Numbered from the stretch's first letter, positions 25,526 to 34,368 are shown. The stretch is DNA of 64,000 nt from Sporomusaceae bacterium (GCA_029265905.1 JAJUGR010000002.1:124001-188000); one strand, 5' to 3'. Translations and numbers: made by a program. Notes: a model not told the origin generated them from the letters alone.

Positions 25526-27694
25526 ATGACGATTGACTTAAACCAGCTGTGCATGGGGTGCATGCGCTCCAAAGACGCCCCGGTTTGCCCCTTCTGCGGC
25601 TGGCGCGATCCGTCGTCGCCGGCGGCGGAGCCGTATTTGCCGCCGCGCACGCTGCTGAATGGACGGTATCTGATCGGCCGGGTGCTGGGGCATGGTGGGT
25701 TTGGCATCACCTATTTGGGTTGGGACACGACCCTGAACATAAAAATAGCCGTCAAGGAATATTTCCCGACCGGCCTGATGGCGCGCATCCCCGGACAAAC
25801 AACCGTTTCCGCCTATAGCGGCGAGCGGGGAGAAACCTATCAGGCGGGGTTGGCGCGCTTTTTGGAGGAAGCGCGCGAGCTGGCCCGCTTTGACGACCAT
25901 GCCAATATTGTCGGCGTCAGGGATTTTTTTGCCGCGAACGGCACGGCGTATATGGTCATGCAGTGCCTGGTCGGCCTCACGCTGAAGGAGCATCTGGCGG
26001 CGCAGCCCGGACAAAAGCTGCCTTATGCGGTGGCGCTGCGCATCATTCTGCCGGTTTTGGACGCGTTGGACAGCGTGCATGCGGCCGGACTGATTCATCG
26101 GGACATCAGTCCTGACAACATTTATCTGACGAGCCAGGGGCAAGTGAAAATACTGGACTTTGGCGCTGCCCGGCAGACGCTGCGCGGACAGGAAAAGAGC
26201 CTGTCGATCATTTTAAAGCCCGGCTATGCTCCGTTCGAACAGTACCAGAGCCGGGGCGAGCAGGGGGCCTGGACGGACGTTTACGCCGCCGCGGCGACCC
26301 TGTACCGCATGCTGACCGGCGTGACGCCGCCCGATTCGGTCGACCGCCTGGCAGCCGAGCAGCTGCAGCTGCCGTCGGCCTTAGGGGCGCTGCTGACGCC
26401 GGAAGCGGAGGATGTGCTGCTTCACGCCCTGTCCATCCGGGCCGAGGAACGGATCAAGGATGTTTCGACCTTCAAGCAGGAATTGCTGGCGGCGTCGGGC
26501 GTGACGGAGGCGGAGGCATTGAGCGTTCCGGCGCCGAAAGCGGCGCCGAATGAGGTCTGCTTTCCGATTGCGCGACCGGCGGACAGCCTGTCGCAGACTG
26601 CGTCAGCCGCGTTTTTCTCCGCTGCGGCGGAGGCGACAGGGGGGGCGGGTCAAAGCGGTGCGGCGGATACGATTTTTGCGGGCCAGGCGAGTACGGCGGC
26701 GGGAACGCCTGCGCCGGCAGGAAAGAAAAAATGGTTCAAGGCGGCCGCGCTCGTCTTGCTGTTGGCCATGCTGTTTGCGGGCGCCTATTACTGGCTCAGC
26801 CGCGGGCAGGGGGAAAAGGTGCTGGCCGACGGCAGCCGCTATACCGGACAGTACCGCTGGAACGTGCCAAACGGCCAAGGGGTTTTGCAGCGGCCGGACG
26901 GCGCCGTATTCTCGGGCAACTTCCAGAACGGCAAGCTGCAGGGCGAGGGACGCTTTGAAGACCCCGCCAATCAGATCCGGTATCAGGGCGCTTTTAAAGA
27001 TGGCCTGTTCGAAGGCCGCGGCAAATATACGGATGACAAGTCGGGACTTGTCTACGAAGGCGAGTTCAAGGCCGGACTGCGGGCGGGACAGGGAACGCAG
27101 ACCGTCAAGGGGCAGACGCGGTATGAGGGCGAATTCCGCAATGACGCTTTTTATGGCCGGGGCAGCCTCACGCTGCCTGACGGGACGATCATGCGCGGCT
27201 TTTTCCGCGAGGGACTGCGTGAAGGCAGCTTTCTGCGGATTCCTCCCGCTGAAAATATGATTTATACCAGCCGGTATGCCAAGGACAAGATGCTGGACAG
27301 AGAGCAGCCGGTTGCGCCGTTTACCGTCAAGCAGCTGCGTTTCCGCAATGAAGACGGCAGCGGCGCTGCCTTGGGCGATTTTGACACGCGCTTTTCGCAG
27401 GCGGAGCTTCGCCGGCCGGTGTTCTACATGGAAGCGGTGAACGATCTGCCGCGCGGCTTTTCCGGCCTGATGCACGTCGCCTACCTTGATCCGGGCGGGC
27501 AGGTGCTGCGCGAGGCGGCGACCGCTTCCGACCGGGCTTCTTTTGCCGTGCCGATCAAGTTTGAGGCGGCCGGCGAGCAGCAGGTTTTCCGCGGCGGCTG
27601 GAGCGCGGCGGAACGCTTTGAAAAAGGCAGCTACCGCGTTCAGTTTTGGTGGCTTGACGTAAAGGTTGCCGAGGGCGTGTTCGAGGTTTACTAG
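25526..27694 (+). CDS. Membrane Ser/Thr protein kinase with zinc-finger-like N-terminus and MORN repeats
   Basis: 722 residues. A CxxC-CxxC knuckle (C9, C12, C21, C24) precedes a Hanks-type kinase domain (about 45-310): glycine-rich GHGGFGITY, VKEYFP with the ATP lysine, HRDISPDNIYL catalytic loop, LDFGAAR and a PGYAPFEQY activation/P+1 region, so it looks active. One membrane segment lies near 404-423. Outside are five or six MORN-like repeats (about 433-567; YTGQYR, FSGNFQNGKLQGEG, YQGAFKDGLFEGRG, YEGEFKAGLRAGQG, YEGEFRNDAFYGRG), then a C-terminal domain of about 130 residues I do not recognise. Start ATG follows GGGGAGGTGG. First gene of an operon with a lipoprotein and an HD-GYP protein. 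MORN may sense lipid or wall; that is inference. Confidence 0.88.
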   Translation: MTIDLNQLCMGCMRSKDAPVCPFCGWRDPSSPAAEPYLPPRTLLNGRYLIGRVLGHGGFGITYLGWDTTLNIKIAVKEYFPTGLMARIPGQTTVSAYSGERGETYQAGLARFLEEARELARFDDHANIVGVRDFFAANGTAYMVMQCLVGLTLKEHLAAQPGQKLPYAVALRIILPVLDALDSVHAAGLIHRDISPDNIYLTSQGQVKILDFGAARQTLRGQEKSLSIILKPGYAPFEQYQSRGEQGAWTDVYAAAATLYRMLTGVTPPDSVDRLAAEQLQLPSALGALLTPEAEDVLLHALSIRAEERIKDVSTFKQELLAASGVTEAEALSVPAPKAAPNEVCFPIARPADSLSQTASAAFFSAAAEATGGAGQSGAADTIFAGQASTAAGTPAPAGKKKWFKAAALVLLLAMLFAGAYYWLSRGQGEKVLADGSRYTGQYRWNVPNGQGVLQRPDGAVFSGNFQNGKLQGEGRFEDPANQIRYQGAFKDGLFEGRGKYTDDKSGLVYEGEFKAGLRAGQGTQTVKGQTRYEGEFRNDAFYGRGSLTLPDGTIMRGFFREGLREGSFLRIPPAENMIYTSRYAKDKMLDREQPVAPFTVKQLRFRNEDGSGAALGDFDTRFSQAELRRPVFYMEAVNDLPRGFSGLMHVAYLDPGGQVLREAATASDRASFAVPIKFEAAGEQQVFRGGWSAAERFEKGSYRVQFWWLDVKVAEGVFEVY

Positions 27695-27696
27695 AA

Positions 27697-28452
27697 ATGA
27701 AAAGGGAAGCGGGGCGGCTTTCATTGAAAAGGAATGCAATGGCCTTTGTGTTGCTGGTGGTGCTGCTGACGGCGTCAGGGTGCGCCAAGGGCGACATCAC
27801 CCTGGACCTGCGGAAAATCGGCCAGGCGGACGTGTCGTGCCAGGTGCTTGTCGCGCCGGCGCTGGCTGTGCCGCTTGAACAAGTCAAGGAGCAGTTCCGC
27901 AGCGACCAGTTTCAGGTCGCGGATGTGCGCGACGGCGACTGGGTTGGTTTTACCGCCGAGCGCCACTTTGACCGGGTGCGGGACGTAAAAGACATCCGGC
28001 TGTTCCAGTCCGTCCGGAAAAACGGCGAGAGCAAGGCGGGGGCCGCGGCGCCGGCCGCGGAGAAAGCGAAGCCGTTTCAGTCCGAGATCGTGACGGAAAA
28101 AGGCTGGTTTGTGGATACGTACAAAGTCAATGCGCAGCTTCGTCTGGACCAGCAGCTGCCGCTAAAAAAGACGGAAGAAAAGCAACTGGCGTCCTTCTTG
28201 CTGTCGCAGGTGAAGCTGAACTTCATTGTGAAGCTGCCGGTTGTGGCGTCAAACAGCAATGCCGCGGAAGTGCGCGACGAAGGCCGCACGCTGGTCTGGC
28301 CCGTCAACCTGACCGCGGAGACGTATGTCCATGCGGAGGCAAAATTGCTGAACTGGCCGCGTATCGCTGGCGCCTGCCTGGCGGTCATCATTGCCGGGGC
28401 CGTCGTCTGGCGGAAGCGGGCGGCGCGCAGCAAGCGGGAAGGAGCGGCCTGA
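27697..28452 (+). CDS. Predicted lipoprotein with C-terminal membrane anchor (LppM/DUF3153-like)
   Basis: 251 residues if the ATG at 27697 is used, two bases after the kinase stop; the ATG at 27739 with AAAAGGA upstream is an alternative. A signal peptide ends in the lipobox LTASGC (Cys29). The exported part begins GDITLDLRKIGQADVSCQVLV, resembling the LppM/DUF3153 domain, though I cannot confirm membership. A single membrane segment (about 222-240) and a basic tail RKRAARSKREGAA close it, so the domain may be held at both ends. Function is unknown. It lies inside the operon between the Ser/Thr kinase and the HD-GYP gene; the cytoplasmic tail contains one Ser that could be a substrate. Confidence 0.65.
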   Translation: MKREAGRLSLKRNAMAFVLLVVLLTASGCAKGDITLDLRKIGQADVSCQVLVAPALAVPLEQVKEQFRSDQFQVADVRDGDWVGFTAERHFDRVRDVKDIRLFQSVRKNGESKAGAAAPAAEKAKPFQSEIVTEKGWFVDTYKVNAQLRLDQQLPLKKTEEKQLASFLLSQVKLNFIVKLPVVASNSNAAEVRDEGRTLVWPVNLTAETYVHAEAKLLNWPRIAGACLAVIIAGAVVWRKRAARSKREGAA

Positions 28453-28454
28453 CC

Positions 28455-29630
28455 ATGCAACGACTGGCAAGGAAGGATTTACACGCGGGCCTGGTCATGG
28501 CCGAGGCGCTGCTGGATAAGGACAATCAGGTTTTGCTGGAGGCGAACACGGTTTTGACCGCGCGGCACCTGGAATTGCTGGCCGCCTGGCAGGTGGATTT
28601 TATCCGCGTCCGCGAGGCCGGCGACACGGACGCCTCGCTGGCGGAGCAGTTGGCCCTTGCGCGGCAAGCGGAGCGCCGTGAACCGCCGGCGCCGCCGGAC
28701 AACCTGCTGCTACTGGGCATCAGCGGCCGCGCGGTGGAGACGATTTTAGCCGGAGGGGTTGAAGCGGGCGCGGACGGGGCGGGCACGCTGCTCCGTCCGG
28801 CCGCTCTGCGGCAGTATGATGACATTTTAACCGCCTTATCCATGTGTCTGGTGAGCGTCCGCGGCCAGGAGCTGGCCTTGAAGCAGCTGAACGAAACGGC
28901 GGTGCTGATTTTACGGTACCTCCTGGCGACCCCGGGTGTTGTCGGATACACGATGCGCCCGTTGGCCCGGCCGGTCGCCGAAATCGCCCGCCACACCCTG
29001 TCAGTGAGTATTTGGGCCGGGAAGATCGCCCAGCTGCTGCGGCTTTCCGCGCGCGAAATGAGCAATGTCGTCTATGGCGCCGTGCTGCATGATGTCGGCA
29101 AGACCGTGTTGCCGGAGGCGGTGGCCTTTCCGACGCAAAGGCTGACCGGCGAGCAGCAAGCGCAATACCGCAGCCACGTGGCGTTGGGGGTTTCCCTTTT
29201 AAAAGATAAAAACTGGATACCCAAGGACGCGTTGCTTATATTGGCGCAGCACCATGAACGGCAAGACGGCAGCGGCTTTCCGATGCAAACGCCGGGCGAA
29301 AAAATCCACCGGCTGTCGCGGATCATCGCGTTGGCCGATTCGATCGACCGGGCGCTCCATCCCGCGCGCAAGCCGGCGCTGACCCTGCCGGAGCTGGCTG
29401 AAACGCTGCCGTTTTGGCAGACGACGCATGATCCGTCGCTGTGCTTTTTAGTCAAGCAGTATTTGGAGGACTTCATCTTCAGCAATCGCATCACGCTCAA
29501 TGACGGGCGGCAAGGGGAGATTATCTACCGCCACCATGCCTTCCGCGAGCCGGTGATCAGGACGGCGGACGGCGAAGTGATCGACCTGAACCGCCAGGCG
29601 GATGTGCGGGTCGAGCAGTATCGCCTGTAG
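28455..29630 (+). CDS. HD-GYP domain protein, probable c-di-GMP phosphodiesterase
   Basis: 391 residues. The C-terminal half (about 175-315) is an HD-GYP domain: HTLSVSIWAGK, VLHDVGKTVLP, RSHVALG, AQHHERQDGSGFP and ALADSIDRAL supply the metal-binding His and Asp residues; the GYP position reads GFP. The N-terminal part (MQRLARKDLHAGLVMAEALL...) resembles the small domain that often precedes HD-GYP. It should hydrolyse c-di-GMP to GMP. Cytoplasmic. Two bases separate it from the lipoprotein gene upstream, so it is translated with the kinase operon. No T-run terminator follows; a GGCAAGC...GCTTGCC repeat with a 28-base loop spans its end. Confidence 0.85.
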   Translation: MQRLARKDLHAGLVMAEALLDKDNQVLLEANTVLTARHLELLAAWQVDFIRVREAGDTDASLAEQLALARQAERREPPAPPDNLLLLGISGRAVETILAGGVEAGADGAGTLLRPAALRQYDDILTALSMCLVSVRGQELALKQLNETAVLILRYLLATPGVVGYTMRPLARPVAEIARHTLSVSIWAGKIAQLLRLSAREMSNVVYGAVLHDVGKTVLPEAVAFPTQRLTGEQQAQYRSHVALGVSLLKDKNWIPKDALLILAQHHERQDGSGFPMQTPGEKIHRLSRIIALADSIDRALHPARKPALTLPELAETLPFWQTTHDPSLCFLVKQYLEDFIFSNRITLNDGRQGEIIYRHHAFREPVIRTADGEVIDLNRQADVRVEQYRL

Positions 29631-29642
29631 GGCAAGCAAAAG

Positions 29643-29686
29643 ATTACACAGATTTAACAACGGCGGCTTGCCGTTCGCGCTATAGT
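29643..29686 (+). promoter_or_regulatory. Pho-box-like repeat and promoter upstream of phoU
   Basis: ATTACA (29643-29648) and TTAACA (29654-29659) have starts 11 bases apart, like PhoP/PhoB direct repeats. A TATAGT -10 (29681-29686) lies 21 bases downstream and there is no good -35, as expected for an activator-dependent Pho promoter. Confidence 0.6.
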
Positions 29687-29719
29687 GAAAGATAAAGTAT
29701 GGTGCAGGAGGTGCTTGGA

Positions 29720-30391
29720 ATGAACGTAAGACGAGATTTTGATGAAAAATTGCTGCATATTCAGCAGCAAGTAGAAAAGATGGGACTGATGACGGCCGAT
29801 TTCATTGATTCGACGGTTGAGGCGATGATCACGATGAATCCAGTGGAGGCAAAGGCCGTTCGGCAGGATGAAAAGCAAATCGACGCGGTGTTCCGGCAGG
29901 TTGACGAACGCTGCATCGTTTTGATGGCGACGCAGCAGCCGGCGGCCGGCGACCTGCGGTTTTTGGTCAGCAGCATGAAAATCGCCGGCGAGCTCGAGCG
30001 CATTGCCGATTACGCCAACAACATCGCCAAGAAGGTGCAGCGTCAGCGCCTGGCCAACATGACGGCTTTGCTGGGCGAAGAGTGGAATGAAAAGGTGCGG
30101 ACGATCGGGCATACGGCTTCAGCGATGCTGCGCGAGGCGATGCAGGCCTATGTGCAGCATGATGCGGCGGCCGTCGCCGGCATTATCGCCAAAGACGAGA
30201 TCGTCAACAGTTTGAACAAGCAACTGTTTGCGGACATTCTGACGGCGGCCCCGCAGGAGCAAACCGCCTTAGCGGCCGTATTCCAGGTCCATACGGTGAT
30301 CCGCTACATCGAGCGGATGGCGGACCGCTCGACGAATATCGCCGAACAGGTTTTCTACATGTCAAAGGGCTTTCCGTACACCAAATTTTAA
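29720..30391 (+). CDS. phoU: Phosphate transport regulator PhoU
   Basis: 223 residues from the ATG at 29720, which has AGGAGGTG upstream; the frame's earlier GTG-like start lacks this. Two tandem PhoU helical repeats are visible, each with the E/D-rich helices (EKMGLMTADFIDSTVEAM, RFLVSSMKIAGELERIADYANNIA, and VHTVIRYIERMADRSTNIAEQV). PhoU binds metal clusters and links Pst uptake to the PhoR kinase, repressing the Pho response when phosphate is high. Usually the last gene of pst operons; here it is first, with its own Pho-like promoter, and pstS follows about 100 bases on with another. Confidence 0.93.
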   Translation: MNVRRDFDEKLLHIQQQVEKMGLMTADFIDSTVEAMITMNPVEAKAVRQDEKQIDAVFRQVDERCIVLMATQQPAAGDLRFLVSSMKIAGELERIADYANNIAKKVQRQRLANMTALLGEEWNEKVRTIGHTASAMLREAMQAYVQHDAAAVAGIIAKDEIVNSLNKQLFADILTAAPQEQTALAAVFQVHTVIRYIERMADRSTNIAEQVFYMSKGFPYTKF

Positions 30392-30414
30392 TTTGGTTAA
30401 GAACGGGTGAAAAA

Positions 30415-30459
30415 TTAACATTGCCTTAACACTGCCCCCTGCGGTCTATGTGATACAAT
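30415..30459 (+). promoter_or_regulatory. Pho box and promoter of pstSCA
   Basis: Two exact TTAACA hexamers (30415-30420 and 30426-30431) are separated by five bases, an 11-bp direct repeat. A TACAAT -10 (30454-30459) follows 22 bases later. The layout nearly matches that upstream of phoU. Confidence 0.72.
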
Positions 30460-30490
30460 CAAGTTGAATCATAGGCTGCAGGGGGTTTTT

Positions 30491-31321
30491 ATGAAGCTAA
30501 CGAGATGGATCGTGCTGCTGCTGGCGGCGGCGTTGGTTGTGACGGCGGCGTCAGGGTGCGGACGAAAAAAACAAGATGACAAACATGTCAGCGCGTCAGG
30601 TTCGACGGCTTTGCTGCCGCTTTTGAAACCAGCTGCGGAAGAGTTTCAAAAACGGCATCCGGAGATCACTGTCAGCATCAGCGGCGGCGGTTCGTTCACC
30701 GGACAAAATCAGGTTGCATTCGGCGGGGTAAATATCGGCAACTCCGACGTGCCGGTGACGCCGGAATTGAAGGCCAAGGGACTGGTTGAATTCCCGTGCG
30801 TCGTGGCGCCGTTTGTGTTTATCACCAATAAAAACGTGGCGGTCGATAACTTAAGCGCCGAGCAGTACGTGGGAATTTTGACCGGACAAATCAAAAATTG
30901 GAGCGAGGTCGGCGGCGCCAATGAAAAGATCACGCTGATCCATCGCGCCAAGTCTTCCGGCACGCGGGCGACCATCGCCGAGGTTGTCTTGGGCGGCGCC
31001 CGGTTTACGAACGATGCGATCATCCAGGATTCCAACGGGGCCGTCCGGGCGGCGATTGCCAGCACGCCGGGCGCCATCGGCTATGTTGATTCGGCCTATG
31101 CGGACGACAGTGTGAAAATGCTCAAATACAATGGGGTCGAATACAAGCCGGAAAACATCGTGAACAGAACCTATCCCGTTTATTCCACGCCGCGCATGAT
31201 CACCAAAGGCGAACCAACCGGGGCGACGAAGCTGTTCATAGAGTTTGTTTTGTCTAAGGAATTCCAGGAAAAGTATGCCGTGGAATATAAATTCATTCCG
31301 ATAACAAGGATGGCGCCTTAA
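30491..31321 (+). CDS. pstS: Phosphate-binding lipoprotein PstS
   Basis: 276 residues from the ATG at 30491 (GCAGGGGG upstream). The lipobox is TAASGC. PstS family features include SGSTALLPLLKPAAEEFQ, ISGGGSFTGQNQVAFGGVNIGNSD and HRAKSSGTRATIAEVV, which contain the phosphate-coordinating Ser, Thr and Arg residues. It delivers phosphate to PstCA. Preceded by a Pho box, followed after 66 bases by pstC. No plausible terminator lies between. Confidence 0.93.
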   Translation: MKLTRWIVLLLAAALVVTAASGCGRKKQDDKHVSASGSTALLPLLKPAAEEFQKRHPEITVSISGGGSFTGQNQVAFGGVNIGNSDVPVTPELKAKGLVEFPCVVAPFVFITNKNVAVDNLSAEQYVGILTGQIKNWSEVGGANEKITLIHRAKSSGTRATIAEVVLGGARFTNDAIIQDSNGAVRAAIASTPGAIGYVDSAYADDSVKMLKYNGVEYKPENIVNRTYPVYSTPRMITKGEPTGATKLFIEFVLSKEFQEKYAVEYKFIPITRMAP

Positions 31322-31387
31322 CAGCGCCGCTCGGGCCGAGATTCCTTGACGATGAACAGAAACGTTATCGCCGAAAGGGTGCTGGAT

Positions 31388-32290
31388 ATGAAAAAAAACA
31401 TGGACGGGCATCACGTCCGGACGCTGCTGTATGATCGGTACATCCGCTATTTGTTTATCGCTTCGGCGATGATGATGACGCTGATTATTCTGACCATCAT
31501 TATTTTTGTCGGACGGCAGGGCCTGCTGACCTTCAAGGAGGTCTCGCCGCTGCAGTTCTTCTTCGGGACCAACTGGGACCCGCCATTTGAATATGGCGCC
31601 TTGAGCTTTATTGTCGGCTCGCTGGCGGTCACTGCCTTGGCGATTTTGATCGGCGGCCCCCTGGGGCTGGCCGGGGCGGTTTTCATGGCTAAAATTGCGC
31701 CGCCGAGGATGCGCGAAGTTATGCGCCCGGCGACCGACTTGTATGTAGCGATTCCGTCCGTTGTGTACGGTTTCATCGGGTTGACCGTGCTGGTGCCGTT
31801 CATCCGCTCCGTGCTGCACACGGGCAGCGGATTTGGCTTGCTGGCGGCCGGCCTTGTGCTGGCAATCATGATTTTGCCGACCGTGATTACGATTTCCGAG
31901 GATGCGATCCGCTCCGTGCCCCGGCCGCTTGAGGAAGCCTCGCTCGCCCTGGGGGCGACGCGCTGGCAGACCATCTGGAAGGTCATTATCCCGGCGGCGT
32001 TGCCGGGTATTTTGGCTTCCATCATTTTGGCCATGGCGCGGGCGATCGGCGAGACGATGGCGGTGCAGATGCTGATCGGCAATACGCCGCAGCTGCCGTT
32101 CAATTTGACGACGCCGACGACGACGCTGCCCAGCGAGATTGTTGTGGAAATGGGCAACACGCCGTTTGGCTCCGCCTGGAACAACTCCTTGTTCCTCATG
32201 GCGCTGGTGCTGCTGGTCATTTCCTTGCTGCTGATCCTGGCCATCCGTTACCTCGCCAAGAAAAATGCCATGAATACGAGCAATGCATGA
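31388..32290 (+). CDS. pstC: Phosphate ABC transporter permease PstC
   Basis: 300 residues from the ATG at 31388 with GAAAGGGTG upstream; the frame is open to 31346. Six membrane segments are expected. The ATPase-contact EAA-like loop is EEASLALGATRWQTIWKVIIP. The PstC N-terminal segment beginning YLFIASAMMMTLIILTIIIFVGRQG is typical. It forms the phosphate pore with PstA. Its last bases overlap the first possible start of pstA. Confidence 0.92.
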   Translation: MKKNMDGHHVRTLLYDRYIRYLFIASAMMMTLIILTIIIFVGRQGLLTFKEVSPLQFFFGTNWDPPFEYGALSFIVGSLAVTALAILIGGPLGLAGAVFMAKIAPPRMREVMRPATDLYVAIPSVVYGFIGLTVLVPFIRSVLHTGSGFGLLAAGLVLAIMILPTVITISEDAIRSVPRPLEEASLALGATRWQTIWKVIIPAALPGILASIILAMARAIGETMAVQMLIGNTPQLPFNLTTPTTTLPSEIVVEMGNTPFGSAWNNSLFLMALVLLVISLLLILAIRYLAKKNAMNTSNA

Positions 32291-32303
32291 AGGAGAAATG
32301 GCT

Positions 32304-33182
32304 ATGTTGGATCAAGGTCGTATAAACAAACGCAACGACGTCCTGGCGACGGCGCTGCTGTGGTGCGCGGGGCTGGTCATCCTGCTGATTTTGGTGTGCT
32401 TTCTTGGCTACATGCTGGTGCAGGGCTTGCCGGTTTTGCTCAGGCCCGGCTTTTTGCTCGGCATGCCGAGCGATATTCGCGCTGGCGGCGGTATCGGCCC
32501 GCAATTGTTCAATTCATTTTACATCCTATTTTTGTCGCTGTTGATTTCAGTGCCCATTGCCATCGGGGCGGGGATTTACCTGTCTGAGTATGCCAAAAAC
32601 AACCGGCTGACTGATATCGTCCGGCTGAGCACGGAGAGCTTGGCGACGGTGCCGTCGATCGTGCTGGGCTTGTTTGGCATGATCGTGTTTGTCAGCTACT
32701 TTGAATTCGGCTTCAGCATTATCGGCGGCGCGCTGGCCTTGTCGCTGCTGAACATCCCGGTTCTGGTCCGGGTTACGGAGGAGACCTTGCGGACGATTCC
32801 GCGCTCCTACCGCGAAGCCAGCCTGGCGCTGGGCGCAACCAAATGGCAGACAATTTGGCGCGTGGTGCTGCCGCAGGCGTTGCCGGGCATTTCGACGGGC
32901 GTCACCCTGACGGCCGGCCGGGCGTTGGGCGAAACGGCGATCCTTATTTTTACGGCGGGAACGTCTGTCTCGCGCACCTTCCCGGATTTTGACCTGTTCG
33001 CCGCCGGGGAAACGCTGGCCGTGCATTTGTGGTATGTCAACGGCATCGGCATGGTGCCGGACAAGACGCAGATCGCCAACGGCATCGGGGCCTTGCTGAT
33101 TCTGGTGATTTTGGTGTTCAACCTGGCGATCGGGCTGCCGATCCGCTACTATCAGCAAAAAATGCTAAAAGGCGCAAAATGA
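32304..33182 (+). CDS. pstA: Phosphate ABC transporter permease PstA
   Basis: 292 residues from the ATG at 32304, preferred because AAGGAG is nine bases upstream; ATGs at 32283 and 32298 are alternatives, the first overlapping pstC. The EAA-like coupling loop is REASLALGATKWQTIWRVVLP, nearly identical to that of PstC. Six hydrophobic segments are seen. The operon ends here with a strong hairpin that includes the stop codon. No pstB follows, although PstCA needs an ATPase, so it must be encoded elsewhere. Confidence 0.92.
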   Translation: MLDQGRINKRNDVLATALLWCAGLVILLILVCFLGYMLVQGLPVLLRPGFLLGMPSDIRAGGGIGPQLFNSFYILFLSLLISVPIAIGAGIYLSEYAKNNRLTDIVRLSTESLATVPSIVLGLFGMIVFVSYFEFGFSIIGGALALSLLNIPVLVRVTEETLRTIPRSYREASLALGATKWQTIWRVVLPQALPGISTGVTLTAGRALGETAILIFTAGTSVSRTFPDFDLFAAGETLAVHLWYVNGIGMVPDKTQIANGIGALLILVILVFNLAIGLPIRYYQQKMLKGAK

Positions 33183-33223
33183 CAAAACCGGCGGGTGATC
33201 CCGCCGGTTTTGTCATTTTGCGC
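33172..33223. terminator. Bidirectional terminator, 24-bp perfect stem
   Basis: A 24-base arm is followed by TGAT and its exact complement. GTTTTGTCATTTTGCGC follows on the plus side and T-rich sequence on the minus side. It contains the pstA stop and separates it from the convergent mscS gene. Confidence 0.88.
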
Positions 33224-33229
33224 AATGCG

Positions 33230-34291
33230 CTATTTGTTTTCTGTTGTGGTCTGCACTTGCAGCGGCGTTTCGAAGTAAACGCTGCTGCTGGGGAAGGCGG
33301 CACAAACGCCGGCTTCATTCAAAATGTCAAGCAGGGCCAGGTTGACGGCGTGCTTGACCGACAGGTGCTTGTCGGAAGCGGTGGGCAGGGTGAAGTACTG
33401 GACGAGAATGTCGAGGCTGTTGGCGCCGTAGGCGTCAAAGCCGACGACGATGCTGTTTTGCTCGATGGCGGGCTCTTGGGCCAGATGCGCCCTGATGCGT
33501 TCGATGCAGTCTTCCAACTGCTCGCGCGAGGTGGCATAGGTGACGCCAAGCGTGAACTTGACGCGCCGTTTTTCCATGCGCGACCAATTGGTAATCGATT
33601 CGTTGGCCAGCACGGCGTTGGGAATGGAAACGACCGCCTGCTCGAAGGTGCGGATTTTCGTGCTGCGAAAGGTGATTTCCTCGACAATCCCTTCCGCCTG
33701 CGGGAGCTGGACCCAGTCGCCGGTGCGGAACGGCTTGTCCATCAAAATGACGGCGCCGCCGAACACATTGGCGATCGTGTCCTTGGCGGCCAGGGCGATC
33801 GCCAAGCTGCCGAGGCCGAGGCCGGCGATGAAGCCGTTGATGTCGTAGCCCCACTCCTTGGCGATCATCGTAAACGCCAGGGCGACGATGATCATGTGCA
33901 GCACCTGGCTGAGCAACTGGCGCAGCGTATCGTCGAGCTGGCTGATCAGGCGCTGCGTCAACAGGCCGGTTGTATTGCTCAGGTTGTACAGCACATGGAA
34001 AAACAGCAAAATGATCGCTGTCCGCAGGCAGTGGTGCAGCACGACCTGGTCGGCCGGTATGGCCGGATGGCTGATGAGCGCAATGTAGACGCCGATCAGA
34101 GGCACGAACAGCTTGAGCGGCGTCTCAACGGCCGCCAGGATCTGCGTGTCAAGCGTAAAGGAAGTTTTGTCGGTCATTGCCTTCAAAAAGCGGAGCAGCG
34201 GGTGGACAAGAAACTGGCGGATAAACAGGGAAAAAAGAAAAATGCCGACGGAAACCAGCAATGGTTTGATGATGGGCCAATACAAGTGCAT
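33230..34291 (-). CDS. MscS-family mechanosensitive channel
   Basis: 353 residues. Four or so N-terminal membrane segments are followed by the conserved pore and beta domain: GYDINGFIAGLGLGSLAIALAAKDTIANVFGG (pore helix TM3), then ILMDKPFRTGDWVQLPQAEGIVEEITFRSTKIRTFEQAVVSIPNAVL. A C-terminal alpha/beta region closes it. It should open as a tension-gated, weakly selective channel on osmotic downshock. The ATG follows AAGGAGG. An upstream TACAAT may be its -10, without a clear -35. It converges on pstA. Confidence 0.92.
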   Translation of the reverse strand: MHLYWPIIKPLLVSVGIFLFSLFIRQFLVHPLLRFLKAMTDKTSFTLDTQILAAVETPLKLFVPLIGVYIALISHPAIPADQVVLHHCLRTAIILLFFHVLYNLSNTTGLLTQRLISQLDDTLRQLLSQVLHMIIVALAFTMIAKEWGYDINGFIAGLGLGSLAIALAAKDTIANVFGGAVILMDKPFRTGDWVQLPQAEGIVEEITFRSTKIRTFEQAVVSIPNAVLANESITNWSRMEKRRVKFTLGVTYATSREQLEDCIERIRAHLAQEPAIEQNSIVVGFDAYGANSLDILVQYFTLPTASDKHLSVKHAVNLALLDILNEAGVCAAFPSSSVYFETPLQVQTTTENK

Positions 34292-34339
34292 GGTGCCTCC
34301 TTGAGCGGTTTTGCCCTTATTGTATCACGCGGGGCCCTT

Positions 34340-34368
34340 TTCGGAAAGCAAGGCAGCCATGCTATAAT
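34340..34368 (+). promoter_or_regulatory. Promoter of the DUF456 gene
   Basis: TATAAT (34363-34368) with TTCGGA 17 bases upstream; the -10 is consensus, the -35 weak. Confidence 0.5.
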
